Source: Pseudomonadota bacterium (GTDB taxonomy: Bacteria > Desulfobacterota > Syntrophia > Syntrophales > UBA5619). From it: DNA of 16,415 nt. The notes beneath the pieces were generated by a model. It was given only the letters and a program-made list of their open reading frames with translations. It was not told the origin of the DNA and searched no databases. Within the stretch, counting starts at the first letter, position 1; each line of letters starts with the position of its first letter. The stretch is taken from the NCBI GenBank assembly GCA_018896355.1, contig JAHIMW010000205.1, forward strand, positions 1-16,415, read 5' to 3'. A program made the translations under genes and the position numbers. Below, one piece after another: positions 7,449 to 15,551 of the stretch.

Positions 7449-8207
7449 ACCCGACACGACCTCCTTCACCGCAGGCAACTGTTGCAACTGACCGAGGACG
7501 ACCCTCCGGATTCGGGTCGGGTCAACAGAAAGTAAATATCGGGCCAACTCTTGGGCTTTTTCCAGGCCGCCGGGAAGATCGACCTTGTTGATCAAGGGGA
7601 CAATACGCGCGCCGGCGGGGCCGTTTTTAATCCATTCCATCATCAGGCGGGCGATTGCATCTTCCGTGACCGTGCTTCCGATAGGCAGATTGAGGAGACG
7701 GGAGGCGATGGCCGAACGAAAGACCCTTTCCTCATCGAGAGGGCAGCCCATTCCATCGATTCCGATAAGCGGCACGAGAAGGGTCGTATTTTTCGGGATC
7801 ACCGGCTCTCCGCCACGCGCGGCCTTCAACGGCCGGCCGGCGGCGCCGTCGGCTTCATTGACGATTGTAGAGACCCCGTCCATGGAGAAAATCTCTTCAG
7901 CCCATTCGGGAAAAATCCCTTCGAGTTTACCGTTGGGCAGTCTCTTCCTGGCAATCAGAAGAGGTCGATGACAATTCAGGTTTTTCGCCGCCCACTTTTT
8001 GATGTCGCCAAGTTCATTAGAAAGGAATTGAAGAAGGAAAGGGGAGGGCGCCGGTTCCAGAATTTTCGTGGTTGTGGTCAGGATGACCCCGCATCTTAGC
8101 GCCGAGAGTTCCCGGCCCAAGGCGTACAGAAGGGTGGTCTTCCCACCCCCGCCCACAAGGCTGATCGATTCCCGGTTCCCGATCGAAAATGCCTCTCTGA
8201 GCGTCAT
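7434..8207 (-). CDS. yqeC: YqeC, selenium-dependent molybdenum hydroxylase accessory protein
   Basis: This 257-residue protein belongs to the putative selenium cofactor biosynthesis protein YqeC family. A P-loop near the N-terminus, GGGGKTT (residues 19-25), is followed by ILTTTTKI, then NEADGAAGRPLKA and a C-terminal INKVDL-type nucleotide-binding motif. YqeC co-occurs with yqeB and selD in genomes that have hydroxylases with a labile, non-selenocysteine selenium atom at the Mo site. Its precise reaction is not settled. It is the last gene of the operon; its ATG overlaps the mocA stop as ATGA, implying translational coupling. Its 3' end overlaps bamI on the other strand by 15 bp. Confidence 0.85.
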   Translation of the reverse strand: MTLREAFSIGNRESISLVGGGGKTTLLYALGRELSALRCGVILTTTTKILEPAPSPFLLQFLSNELGDIKKWAAKNLNCHRPLLIARKRLPNGKLEGIFPEWAEEIFSMDGVSTIVNEADGAAGRPLKAARGGEPVIPKNTTLLVPLIGIDGMGCPLDEERVFRSAIASRLLNLPIGSTVTEDAIARLMMEWIKNGPAGARIVPLINKVDLPGGLEKAQELARYLLSVDPTRIRRVVLGQLQQLPAVKEVVSGLWRK

Positions 8208-8809
8208 GATCCGTCCGTCCCCGCCCGCTTCAAATATTTCCGATACGCTTCCGGCGTATCGATATCCTTCAGGATTCCATCCTGATTTACTTCAATCTCT
8301 AATATATCCTCGGGGTGATTCGCCAGGATCTGGCGGGCTCCTACATCCCCCTGCAGTTGCAGGGCTTCCTGCAGATACCGGACGCCGATCAGGACCGGGT
8401 GCCCCCGCAGGCCCCGATAAACGGGCCGGACGATCCCTCGCCGGGGATTGGCCTGCTTAAACTCCCGGATCATCCGGTTCATGATCTCCGGGCCGATGTC
8501 GGGCTGGTCCGCCAAGAGCACCAGAAAGGCCTCGCTTTCCGGATCCATCGCCAGCAAACCGTGCCGCAGCGAAGAGGCCATCCCCTGTTTATAATCCGGG
8601 TTGATCACGATCTTGATCTGGGATTCCGTCAGACTCTTGCTGATCGCTTCCGCTTCATGCCCCAGCACCAGAATGATCTCGCCCGCATCGGAGCGGATGA
8701 GATTTTCCAGAACTTGCCGTAGCAGGGTCTTCCCCTGCCATGCCAGCATCTGCTTGGGCCGGCCCATGCGCTTGGATTCTCCGGCGGCGAGAAGGATCGC
8801 TGAGATCAT
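8204..8809 (-). CDS. mocA: MocA-like molybdenum cofactor nucleotidyltransferase
   Basis: This 201-residue protein is a member of the MobA/MocA nucleotidyltransferase family. It opens with the signature LAAGESKRMGRPK directly after the start and has LLADQPDIGPE in the middle, the usual metal/nucleotide site. MocA transfers CMP from CTP to Mo-molybdopterin, giving the MCD cofactor used by xanthine-oxidase-type hydroxylases, which matches the structural genes upstream in this operon. An in-frame start further out (8857) exists, but ATG 8809 is preferred: the family motif begins right after it, and an AAGGA lies ten bases upstream. It starts 61 nt after xdhC and overlaps yqeC by 4 bp. A CTP rather than GTP donor is inferred from context. 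Confidence 0.84.
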   Translation of the reverse strand: MISAILLAAGESKRMGRPKQMLAWQGKTLLRQVLENLIRSDAGEIILVLGHEAEAISKSLTESQIKIVINPDYKQGMASSLRHGLLAMDPESEAFLVLLADQPDIGPEIMNRMIREFKQANPRRGIVRPVYRGLRGHPVLIGVRYLQEALQLQGDVGARQILANHPEDILEIEVNQDGILKDIDTPEAYRKYLKRAGTDGS

Positions 8810-8870
8810 GACCACACGTTCCTTGGGGAGAAAGGGCGGCCTGCCTGTCGCCCGCACTCTGCGCTGCTGT

Positions 8871-9716
8871 CTAACAGGAGTCGAACTTTTTCCCGTTCGC
8901 CGGTCCGCCCGTGGGTGCGTCTCCCGGTGCTTGCCGTGGGATAAGCGGTTCCCGCCGCACCCGGATCATCTGGCCAACGATGGCGACCGCGATCTCCTCC
9001 GGCGTCAGCGCCCCGATCTCCAGGCCGATGGGCGCAAAGACACGCTGCAGCCGTTCCCTGGCGATGCCCTTCTTCTCCAGGTTCCGGTAAAGGGTCCGGA
9101 TCTTCTGCCTGCTGCCGATCATGCCGATATACCTGGCTTCTGTGGTGATCGCCCACTCCAGAACCTCCTGGTCGCCCGCATGTCCCCGCGTAACGATTAC
9201 CAGATAACTGGAGCGGTCCACCTTCAATTGGGGAAAAACCAGGGAGAACTTCTCGGCGATCACCTGCTCTGCTTCCGGGAAGCGCTCCATGCTTGCGAAC
9301 TCGGCCCGGTCATCGATGACCGCAACCTGGAAACCCGCCATGGCGCTGATCTTCGACACGAAAAGAGAGATATGGCCGCCGCCGAAGATGAAGACCGCGG
9401 GGGTGGGGATAATCGGCTCGATATAGATATCCAAAACCCCTCCGCAGATCATCCCGGAGCCGGCCGCTTCCGTTCCCGTGAGGTCATGGTGGAATATGCG
9501 CGGTTTTTCTTCCCGAATGACCTTGATGGCATCCTCAATGACCCGTTCCTCCAGGCAGCCGCCTCCAATGGTCCCGAAGATGGTCCGGTCCTCGCGGACG
9601 ACCATTTTGGCGCCCGTTTCCCGGGGAGTGGAGCCTTCTGTTCCGATGATGGTAGCCACCGCGGCGCTCCCGCCCTCGGTTTTGATTTTCAAGATCTCCT
9701 CGTAAAGATCAACCAT
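8871..9716 (-). CDS. xdhC: XdhC/CoxI-family molybdenum hydroxylase maturation factor
   Basis: This 281-residue protein has the two XdhC domains. The N-terminal domain (about residues 10-105) carries GTEGSTPRETGAKM and TIGGGCLEE. The C-terminal domain is a Rossmann-like fold with FGGGHISLFVSKIS, VIDDRAEFAS and IGMIGSRQK. XdhC proteins bind the molybdenum cofactor, protect it during sulfuration (or its selenium counterpart) and insert it into the apo-hydroxylase. The ATG at 9716 follows a G-rich stretch 47 nt after yqeB. The tail after about residue 255 (rich in Pro, Gly and Ala) is not part of the family core. Confidence 0.85.
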   Translation of the reverse strand: MVDLYEEILKIKTEGGSAAVATIIGTEGSTPRETGAKMVVREDRTIFGTIGGGCLEERVIEDAIKVIREEKPRIFHHDLTGTEAAGSGMICGGVLDIYIEPIIPTPAVFIFGGGHISLFVSKISAMAGFQVAVIDDRAEFASMERFPEAEQVIAEKFSLVFPQLKVDRSSYLVIVTRGHAGDQEVLEWAITTEARYIGMIGSRQKIRTLYRNLEKKGIARERLQRVFAPIGLEIGALTPEEIAVAIVGQMIRVRREPLIPRQAPGDAPTGGPANGKKFDSC

Positions 9717-9763
9717 AGTTGCCGCCCCCGATTAACAGGAATGAGTTCTTGGCGCCAAAAGCT

Positions 9764-10573
9764 TCATTGATTGTACTTTCTCAGGATGGCCTCCAGAACG
9801 GCGCCGGCGATGGCGCGGGCCTTTTCGGAGACGGTCAGGCAATGTTCCCGCGCGGCCCGCGGATCCACGTCCGCCACCTTCATGTTAGGCTCTGCGGCAA
9901 GGCCGTCGTGCAGGATCCCCCGTAAAACGCCGGAGATCTTCGCCTCCAGCGGAACGCCGTCCACCTCCGCCACGGCCTCCCCCTTTTCGATGTGGTCTCC
10001 GATTTTCTTCTTTCCCCGGAACTTTCCGGCGACCGGGGCCCGCAGAACCCTTTCCCGGGTGTAACCACCGATATCGCCGGGGATGCCCGTATCCGGCTCA
10101 GCCTCTCCCTCTTCAATCACCCTGCCCAGGTGATGCCCGCGGTTTGTCTCGATCACAAAGTGCACATCCATTCCTGCATGAAACCCAGGGCCCAGGCCGA
10201 TGACAAGGGGGGCATCGCCGAGGGCCGTGCCGGTATTCCTCTTGGCCAGGATCGCATCCACCAATACATCAGGCGACAGGGTCTTGCTGATGGCGCACGC
10301 AGGGTCGATGACGACCGGCACTTCCCTGTTCTCCCAGCACCGCTGCACCTCTTCTTTACCGGACACCCGCCTCCCGACCAACCCTTCGACCTCGGTTCGC
10401 CCTGTAAAAACGGCTTCGCAGAAGGAGACTTCCCGGCGCACCGCCAGCGGTTCGGGGATTTCCGTGATGCAGACCCGGAAGCCCGAGCGGACCAACCGCT
10501 GAGCAACGCCCGAGGCCATTTCGCCGCCGCCTTTGATCAGGATGATGAGATCCTTCAAGCGCTTCTCTGTCAA
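9764..10573 (-). CDS. yqeB: YqeB, selenium-dependent molybdenum hydroxylase system protein
   Basis: This 269-residue protein matches the YqeB/EF2563 family, a marker of selenium-dependent molybdenum hydroxylases. A Rossmann-type nucleotide-binding segment lies at the start (IKGGGEMASGVAQRL, near residues 13-27). The family's central part follows (VVIDPACAISKTL, DAILAKRNTG, VIGLGPGFHAG), then a lipoyl-like hinge VAGKFRGKKKIGDHIEKGE. Its biochemical role is unproven; genetic and comparative data tie it to placing selenium in the Mo cofactor. The start is a TTG at 10573, three bases after the stop of the upstream gene; a second TTG at 10558 is possible but would remove the leading residues. Confidence 0.85.
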   Translation of the reverse strand: MTEKRLKDLIILIKGGGEMASGVAQRLVRSGFRVCITEIPEPLAVRREVSFCEAVFTGRTEVEGLVGRRVSGKEEVQRCWENREVPVVIDPACAISKTLSPDVLVDAILAKRNTGTALGDAPLVIGLGPGFHAGMDVHFVIETNRGHHLGRVIEEGEAEPDTGIPGDIGGYTRERVLRAPVAGKFRGKKKIGDHIEKGEAVAEVDGVPLEAKISGVLRGILHDGLAAEPNMKVADVDPRAAREHCLTVSEKARAIAGAVLEAILRKYNQ

Positions 10574-10576
10574 GGA

Positions 10577-11605
10577 TCAGCCGCCTTTCCCAAATGGGCA
10601 AACGGGGTATCGGCAGACCGGGCAACGCAGGCAGAAGCCGCCATGGCCCAAGGGCGCAACGTCTTTGGCGGAGACCGGATCATCGGCCAGGACCCGGGGC
10701 AGAAAAACATCCAGCGCCGTAACCGGGTCATGAACCACGCAGGCCGGCGTCCCGAGGATCACCGTTTTTCCCAGGCGGGCGTAGGCGAACATCGCCCCCG
10801 GCAGCACAGGAGTTCCATAGAAAACAATCTCTGCCCCGGACCGGCGGATTCCCGCAAGGGTCACATCATCGGGGTCCACCGAGAGGCCGCCGGTCGTCAC
10901 GATCACATGGCAGCCGGCCTTCTTCATTCTGCCGATCTCGGCCGCAATCAGCAAAGGGTCATCGGCGACGACCGCCGTCTTTGTCACCTTCGATCCCAGA
11001 GCTTCCGTCTTGCTTCTGACGATGTCGGCAGATCGGTCCTGGATTCGCCCTTCAAGGATCTCGCTGCCCGTAACGAGGACGCCCACCTTCTTGGCGCGGA
11101 GAGGAAGGATCTCGATGACCGGTCCCTGGCGGCGGCCGATCTCCTCCACCCTGGCAACTTTTGTCTCCCGGATGAAAAGGGGGATGATCCGTGTGCCGGC
11201 GACTACGTCGCCGACGCGCACTATGGAGTGGTTATGGCGCGTGGAGAGAATGACGGCTCCGACCCTGTTGATCTTCTTCAGGGCGTCAACTTTGATCTTC
11301 AGCAGGCCGAAGGTTTTGGCGATGAAGCCCACCTTTCCTTCCCGCGGCGCAGCCAGTTTCAAGTTTCGGCCGGCAACGGCCCGGGCGATCCGCCTCGCCG
11401 CATCCTCCTCATGCACCTCCCCCGGGGCGAGGGTGAGCACGTAGAGCTCTTTCTTTCCCAAATCCAGGAACTTGGGGATATCGTTTTTACGGACGACGTG
11501 CCCGCGCCTGAATCCGACCCCTTTGAATTTCCCGGGGAGGATCTGGGTGTGGTCATGGGCCAATTTCAACCCCACCGCGTTTTCCACCTTGATTTTTTTC
11601 AGCAT
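10577..11605 (-). CDS. Molybdopterin-binding MoeA/MogA-like protein with C-terminal Cys4 tail
   Basis: This 342-residue protein has an N-terminal MoeA-like part (GKFKGVGFRRGHVV, a region often found in selenium-hydroxylase clusters) and a MoCF_biosynth molybdopterin-binding domain in the second half (VLVTGSEIL, VTTGGLSVDPDDVT, VLPGAMFAYARLG, ILGTPACVVHDP). It probably binds molybdopterin during insertion or modification of Mo. It starts seven bases after the stop of the Mo subunit gene and ends three bases before yqeB. The last 18 residues hold four cysteines (C325, C328, C331, C336, pattern CxxCxxCxxxxC), not part of the MoCF fold and suggestive of a metal or Fe-S site. It may be a dedicated paralogue rather than the housekeeping MoeA. 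Confidence 0.78.
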   Translation of the reverse strand: MLKKIKVENAVGLKLAHDHTQILPGKFKGVGFRRGHVVRKNDIPKFLDLGKKELYVLTLAPGEVHEEDAARRIARAVAGRNLKLAAPREGKVGFIAKTFGLLKIKVDALKKINRVGAVILSTRHNHSIVRVGDVVAGTRIIPLFIRETKVARVEEIGRRQGPVIEILPLRAKKVGVLVTGSEILEGRIQDRSADIVRSKTEALGSKVTKTAVVADDPLLIAAEIGRMKKAGCHVIVTTGGLSVDPDDVTLAGIRRSGAEIVFYGTPVLPGAMFAYARLGKTVILGTPACVVHDPVTALDVFLPRVLADDPVSAKDVAPLGHGGFCLRCPVCRYPVCPFGKGG

Positions 11606-11611
11606 GATTTT

Positions 11612-14020
11612 TTACTCGATGAAGCACTCGCAGGCCATCGGGTCCCAGACATCCTCGCCGTCGGCCTTGCGCTTCTCGCGCAGGGCGGCCCACACTTTCT
11701 CTTGCGTCAGGGGCAGGCTGTTCACCGAGACACCCATGGCGTCGAAGATGGCGTTGCGGAAGCAGCCCATCGTGGGGATGGTCGCGCCCTCGCCCACTTC
11801 CTTCACGCCCCATGGGCCGGCCGGCTCGTAGCTCGGCACGAGTGAGGAGTGCATCCGAGGCATGTCGAGAGCGGTGGGCAGGCGATACTCGCCCAGGGTC
11901 GGGTTCTGGATCTTGCCGTTGGCGTCGAAGCGGACCTCTTCCCAGATGGATTCGCCCATCCCCATGTACAGGGCTCCATGCACCTGGGCATGCAGCAGGG
12001 CAGGGTTGATCACCTGGCCGCAGTCGTGAACGTCCCAAACGTCGAGCACGGCGACCTCTCCCGTCTCCTCGTCGATCTCCACCTCGGAAACCTGGGCCGC
12101 GAAGCTATAGGCCGGCGACGTTCCCACCGGCGCGCCCTTGTGCCTGCCGCCGAGCTTGGGAGGCGCATACGAGCCCCGACCCATGAGGGGGCCCTTCTTT
12201 ACGAAGAACGTGCGGGCCGCCTCTTCAAAGGTGAGGGTGGTCTCCGGGTTGTCTTTCGCGGAGATCTTGCCGGAGCGCACGTCGAGAAGTTCTGGCGGAA
12301 GATTGAGCATCTCGCCCGCCATCTCGAGGAGCTGCTTCTTGACATCGTCTCCTGCCTCTTTCACGGCCGCTCCCGACATGAGGGTCTGCCGGCTGGAATA
12401 GGCGCCGAAGTCATGGGGGGTGGTCTCGGTGTCGGCGGCCACGATCTTCATCTGTTCATAGGTATAGCCCATCGCTTCGGCGGCCATCTGGCAGAGCACG
12501 GTGTCGGAGCCCTGGCCGATATCCGTGGCTCCGGTGTAGAGGGTGGCGGCGGTGCCGTCTTCAGCGACCTTGATCATAGCGGCTGATTGAGGCAGATCGG
12601 TCCGGTAGATGGGGTAGCCGGCGCCGGAGACGAAACTCCCGGTGGCGATGCCGATGCCGTGGCCGGCGGGCAGCTTGCCTTTCTTTTCCGCCCAGCCCGA
12701 GACATCCCGGGCCTGCTCGAGGCAGGCCACCATCTCGCACGAGTTCACGACGAACGCGTTCGGGGTAACGGTATTGGGTTTGCGCGCGTTGAGCAGGCGG
12801 ATCTCCACCGGGTCGATGCCGAGCTCTTTCGCGATGTTGTCCAAGTGGGCTTCGAAGGCGTACCTCGGTTGCGGCGCGCCGTGCCCCCGCTGGGCCCCGC
12901 AGGCCGGCAGGTTGGTGTAGACCCGGTTCATGTCAAAACGGTAGTTCTCGAAGTCGTAAGTGAGGGTGAGCATGGCCCCGGCGTAGTAGGCGCTGGCAAT
13001 GCCCAGACTGGTGTAGGCGCCGCCGTCCATGATGAAGTCGGCGTGCACGCCCAGGATCCGGCCGTTGGCTTTGACTCCGGTGGTGAGCTTCATGTATTGG
13101 CGGTGCCGGCCCCGGTTGTGGGCGAACATCTCGGCCCGGTCGTAGAACATCTTGACGGGCCGCCCGGTCAGGCGGGCGAGCACCGCCCCGGCAAATTCGA
13201 GGCCGGTGGGCTCCAGCTTGCCGCCGAAGCCGCCGCCCACATACGTCTTGATGATGCGGACGTCGCCCATCGGCAGCCCGAACTCGCGGGCGATGTAGTA
13301 CTGAAAGTAGTGGGGCGATTGGGTGCTCGAATAGACGGTGAGTTTGCCGTCCTGCCAGATCGAGGTGGCGGTATGCGGCTCCAGCGGCGCCTGATAGGTG
13401 CGGTTGCCGATGAATGTGTCTGTGCGCACGTAGTCGGCCTTGCTAAACGCCTCGTCCACGTCGCCGAAGTCCTGGTGGATCTCGGTGTTCTTGTTCAGCG
13501 GATATTCGGGGTGGATCTGGGGTGCGTCTTCATCCATCGCGTGCAGCGGATCGAGGACGGCAGGCAGCACCTCGTACTCCACCTTGATCGCCTTGAGGGC
13601 TTTGTAGCAGGTCTCTTCGTCGATGCAGGCGACCGCGGCCACCTTGTCGCCCACGAACTTGACCGTGTCGATGCAGAAGATGTTCTCGTCCCAGCGCGCC
13701 GGAGAGATGCCGTACTTGAGGGTGGGCACATCCTTGTGGGTGATCACCGCTTTCACCCCGGGGATCTTCTCGGCTTCGGACGTGTCAATCGAGAGGATGC
13801 GCGCGTGGGCGTGCGGGCTGGTGAGGATCTTGCCGTATATCATGTTGGGGAACTTCAGATCGGCCGTGTAGCGGGCTTGGCCGGTCACCTTCACCCGGGC
13901 GTCGATCTTGGGCTTGCTCTTGCCGATGACGGCGTAGTCCTTGTCGGCCGGTTCCGGCAGCCCGGGGTGCGTGTAGGCTCGTGCGCTCGACTTCGGGTCT
14001 GTTGTCGTGGTCTGGTTCAT
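11612..14020 (-). CDS. Xanthine-dehydrogenase-family molybdopterin (large) subunit
   Basis: This 802-residue protein is the catalytic subunit of an MCD-dependent hydroxylase of the xanthine oxidase family. Visible motifs are KVTGQARYTADL at the N-terminus (aldehyde oxidase/xanthine dehydrogenase a/b hammerhead domain), QAPLEPH (Q210 to H216), the Mo-cofactor glycine loop VGGGFGGK (261-268), CGAQRGHG, TGATDIGQGSDT and KEVGEGAT with the probable catalytic base E744. The yqeB and yqeC genes in the same operon argue that selenium is a cofactor ligand. Selenium dependence cannot be read from this subunit alone, and no in-frame TGA is needed. The substrate is unknown; purines, nicotinate-like N-heterocycles or an aromatic thioester are possible. 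Start ATG 14020 overlaps the upstream stop as ATGA; the in-frame start at 14077 would sit deep in the upstream gene. Confidence 0.85.
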   Translation of the reverse strand: MNQTTTTDPKSSARAYTHPGLPEPADKDYAVIGKSKPKIDARVKVTGQARYTADLKFPNMIYGKILTSPHAHARILSIDTSEAEKIPGVKAVITHKDVPTLKYGISPARWDENIFCIDTVKFVGDKVAAVACIDEETCYKALKAIKVEYEVLPAVLDPLHAMDEDAPQIHPEYPLNKNTEIHQDFGDVDEAFSKADYVRTDTFIGNRTYQAPLEPHTATSIWQDGKLTVYSSTQSPHYFQYYIAREFGLPMGDVRIIKTYVGGGFGGKLEPTGLEFAGAVLARLTGRPVKMFYDRAEMFAHNRGRHRQYMKLTTGVKANGRILGVHADFIMDGGAYTSLGIASAYYAGAMLTLTYDFENYRFDMNRVYTNLPACGAQRGHGAPQPRYAFEAHLDNIAKELGIDPVEIRLLNARKPNTVTPNAFVVNSCEMVACLEQARDVSGWAEKKGKLPAGHGIGIATGSFVSGAGYPIYRTDLPQSAAMIKVAEDGTAATLYTGATDIGQGSDTVLCQMAAEAMGYTYEQMKIVAADTETTPHDFGAYSSRQTLMSGAAVKEAGDDVKKQLLEMAGEMLNLPPELLDVRSGKISAKDNPETTLTFEEAARTFFVKKGPLMGRGSYAPPKLGGRHKGAPVGTSPAYSFAAQVSEVEIDEETGEVAVLDVWDVHDCGQVINPALLHAQVHGALYMGMGESIWEEVRFDANGKIQNPTLGEYRLPTALDMPRMHSSLVPSYEPAGPWGVKEVGEGATIPTMGCFRNAIFDAMGVSVNSLPLTQEKVWAALREKRKADGEDVWDPMACECFIE

Positions 14021-14514
14021 TCCGTTGCCTCCGCTGCGTCGAGGACGGCCTTTACGATGTTCACGTAGCCCGTGCACCGGCAGAGGTTGCCGGAGATGGC
14101 CGCCCGCACTTCAGGCTCGGTGGGGTGAGGGTTTCGGGTAAGGAGCGCCTTGGCGGAGAGGATCATTCCGGGTGTGCAATAGCCGCACTGGATCGCGGCG
14201 TTGTCGATGAACGAGCGCTGCAGCCGGTCGAGCTCTCCGTGTTGGGCCACGCCTTCGATAGTGATGATCTCGCAGCCGTCGGCCTCCAGGGCCAGCACCA
14301 GACAGGAATCGACGGGTTTGCCGTCCATGAGTACGGTGCACGAGCCGCAGTCGCCCAGCTCGCAACCCTTCTTGGTGCCGGTCAGGTCGAGCTCGTCGCG
14401 CAGCAGGTTCACGAGAAGCGTGTTCCCTTTGATCACGGGCGAGTATTCGTCGCCGTTCACGGTGAGATTGATAAGGTAGCGCTTGACGCCTTGTTTGTCT
14501 GATATAGTTTGCAC
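14017..14514 (-). CDS. Molybdenum hydroxylase [2Fe-2S] small subunit
   Basis: This 165-residue protein has the standard double [2Fe-2S] architecture of the xanthine oxidase family. The plant-type cluster is bound by C51, C56, C59 (CELGDCGSC) and C71. The second, in the helical domain, is bound by C110 and C113 (QCGYC) and C145 and C147 (NLCRC). It relays electrons from the Mo site to FAD. The start is GTG at 14514, ten bases after the FAD subunit stop; no better start precedes the conserved region. It overlaps the molybdopterin subunit gene by ATGA, so the two are likely translationally coupled. Length is normal for the family. Confidence 0.87.
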   Translation of the reverse strand: MQTISDKQGVKRYLINLTVNGDEYSPVIKGNTLLVNLLRDELDLTGTKKGCELGDCGSCTVLMDGKPVDSCLVLALEADGCEIITIEGVAQHGELDRLQRSFIDNAAIQCGYCTPGMILSAKALLTRNPHPTEPEVRAAISGNLCRCTGYVNIVKAVLDAAEATE

Positions 14515-14524
14515 TGCGGCCCCC

Positions 14525-15397
14525 TTATACGTGCCCCTCGGTGATTGCGCGCTTCAATGCCCTGCGGGTAAAGATCCGCACCAGGTCGCGCCGGTATTCG
14601 GCCGATCCCCGGATGTCGGAGATCGGCAGGCAGCAACCGACCGCCGTGCGGCCGGCCTGTTCGAGCAGACCGTCGGTCCAGGCCTTGCCGATCAGCACCT
14701 GTTCGGCCTGGATGGCCCGCGTCGGCACCTTATAGACGGCGCCCAGGCAGATGCGGGCGTCCCGCACCACGTCGCCCTCCATGGTGACCGCCGCCGCCAC
14801 GCCCACGACCGCCAGCGCGCCCGACCGCCGCAGACCGAACTTGAGGTAGGTGCTTCCCGTTGTCTGCTGCGGGGGGATTACCACCTCGGTGAGGATCTCG
14901 TCTTTCGGATCGAGGGCGCAGCACGAGACTCCCGTGAAGAAGCTTTCCACCGGCACGGTACGGCTGCCGTCGGGGCCCGCCAGCGTGACGTATGCCCCGA
15001 GCGCAATCAGGATCGGGGGCAGATCGGCCGACGGGATCGCGTTGACGAGGTTCCCCCCGATGGTTCCCCGGTTGCGGACCTGGTTGTTGGCCAGTTTATG
15101 CGCAGCCTCGGCGAGCGACAGGAAGCGCTCCTGCACCACCGCGGAGTTGCTGATCTCGTTGTGCGTGGCCAGGGCGCCGATGGCCAGTCCCCGGTCGGCG
15201 TCCCAGTGGATCCGGCGGAGCTCGTGCAGGTTCTTCAGCGACACCAGGGCGGAGGGCGCCAGGAGTCCGCTTTTCATCTTCACCAGGATATCCGTGCCGC
15301 CGGCAAGAACCCTTGCGGACGGCCCGAGCTGCGTGAGGAGGTTGGTTGCCTCACTCAGGCTCTCGGGAGCGTAATAGTCGAAATCGGGAAGATACAT
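14525..15397 (-). CDS. Molybdenum hydroxylase FAD-binding (medium) subunit
   Basis: This 290-residue protein is of the CoxM/XdhB type. It has the two FAD-binding motifs of the family: AGGTD (residues 32-36) and RGTIGGN (TIGGN at 112-116), plus the C-terminal domain (RRSGALAVVGVAAAV). It lacks the extra Cys-containing insert that gives HcrB of 4-hydroxybenzoyl-CoA reductase a [4Fe-4S] cluster, so an Hcr identity is disfavoured. The ATG at 15397 is preferred over an in-frame start at 15508: the homology (MYLPDFDYYAPESL) begins exactly there, and a G-rich AAGGGGGG lies just upstream. It is the first gene of the operon, with its promoter about 155 nt upstream. Confidence 0.85.
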   Translation of the reverse strand: MYLPDFDYYAPESLSEATNLLTQLGPSARVLAGGTDILVKMKSGLLAPSALVSLKNLHELRRIHWDADRGLAIGALATHNEISNSAVVQERFLSLAEAAHKLANNQVRNRGTIGGNLVNAIPSADLPPILIALGAYVTLAGPDGSRTVPVESFFTGVSCCALDPKDEILTEVVIPPQQTTGSTYLKFGLRRSGALAVVGVAAAVTMEGDVVRDARICLGAVYKVPTRAIQAEQVLIGKAWTDGLLEQAGRTAVGCCLPISDIRGSAEYRRDLVRIFTRRALKRAITEGHV

Positions 15398-15502
15398 GGG
15401 CCCCCCTTGTCTGAAATACCATGCGGCATGAGCGGGCGTATACGGTAACCGTTGGCAGCGGAACCCCGACGCCGATCCGGCCGCGGAATCAACTGTCTGA
15501 CC

Positions 15503-15539
15503 AAGCAATCATCAAATTGAATTGATTAAGACATTGCTT
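15503..15539. promoter_or_regulatory. Inverted repeat in the leader of the Mo-hydroxylase operon (possible operator)
   Basis: AAGCAAT (15503-15509) and ATTGCTT (15533-15539) are perfectly complementary. They enclose ATCAA (15511-15515) and TTGAT (15522-15526), another 5-bp inverted pair. The element starts just downstream of the predicted transcription start, a common place for a repressor site, but could also be a leader hairpin. No regulator gene is in the window. Confidence 0.4.
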
Positions 15540-15551
15540 TTTGACGGTCGG

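Noticed and set aside
8601..9770. Plus-strand open frame of about 389 codons opposite xdhC and mocA
   Set aside because: Spans two well-supported minus-strand genes and has no recognisable domain.
9992..11845. Long plus-strand open frame of about 617 codons opposite the accessory genes
   Set aside because: An antisense shadow of GC-rich genes on the minus strand. It is His/Asp/Arg-rich with no family motif, while the minus frames have clear homology.
12587..14068. Plus-strand open frame of about 493 codons opposite the Mo subunit gene
   Set aside because: Val/Gly/His-rich translation typical of an antisense shadow in high-GC DNA; no motif, and the opposite strand encodes a clear xanthine-dehydrogenase-family protein.
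14018..14077. Upstream start of the Mo subunit at 14077
   Set aside because: It would overlap the [2Fe-2S] gene by 61 bases with an Arg-rich unconserved extension; the ATGA overlap at 14020 is the usual arrangement.
14017..15397. HcrBC of 4-hydroxybenzoyl-CoA reductase
   Set aside because: Attractive beside bam genes, but the FAD subunit has no Cys-rich [4Fe-4S] insert and the operon carries yqeB/yqeC, pointing to a selenium-type hydroxylase instead. Not fully excluded.
14483..15448. Plus-strand open frame of about 321 codons opposite the FAD subunit
   Set aside because: Same shadow effect; the minus-strand gene has AGGTD and TIGGN motifs.
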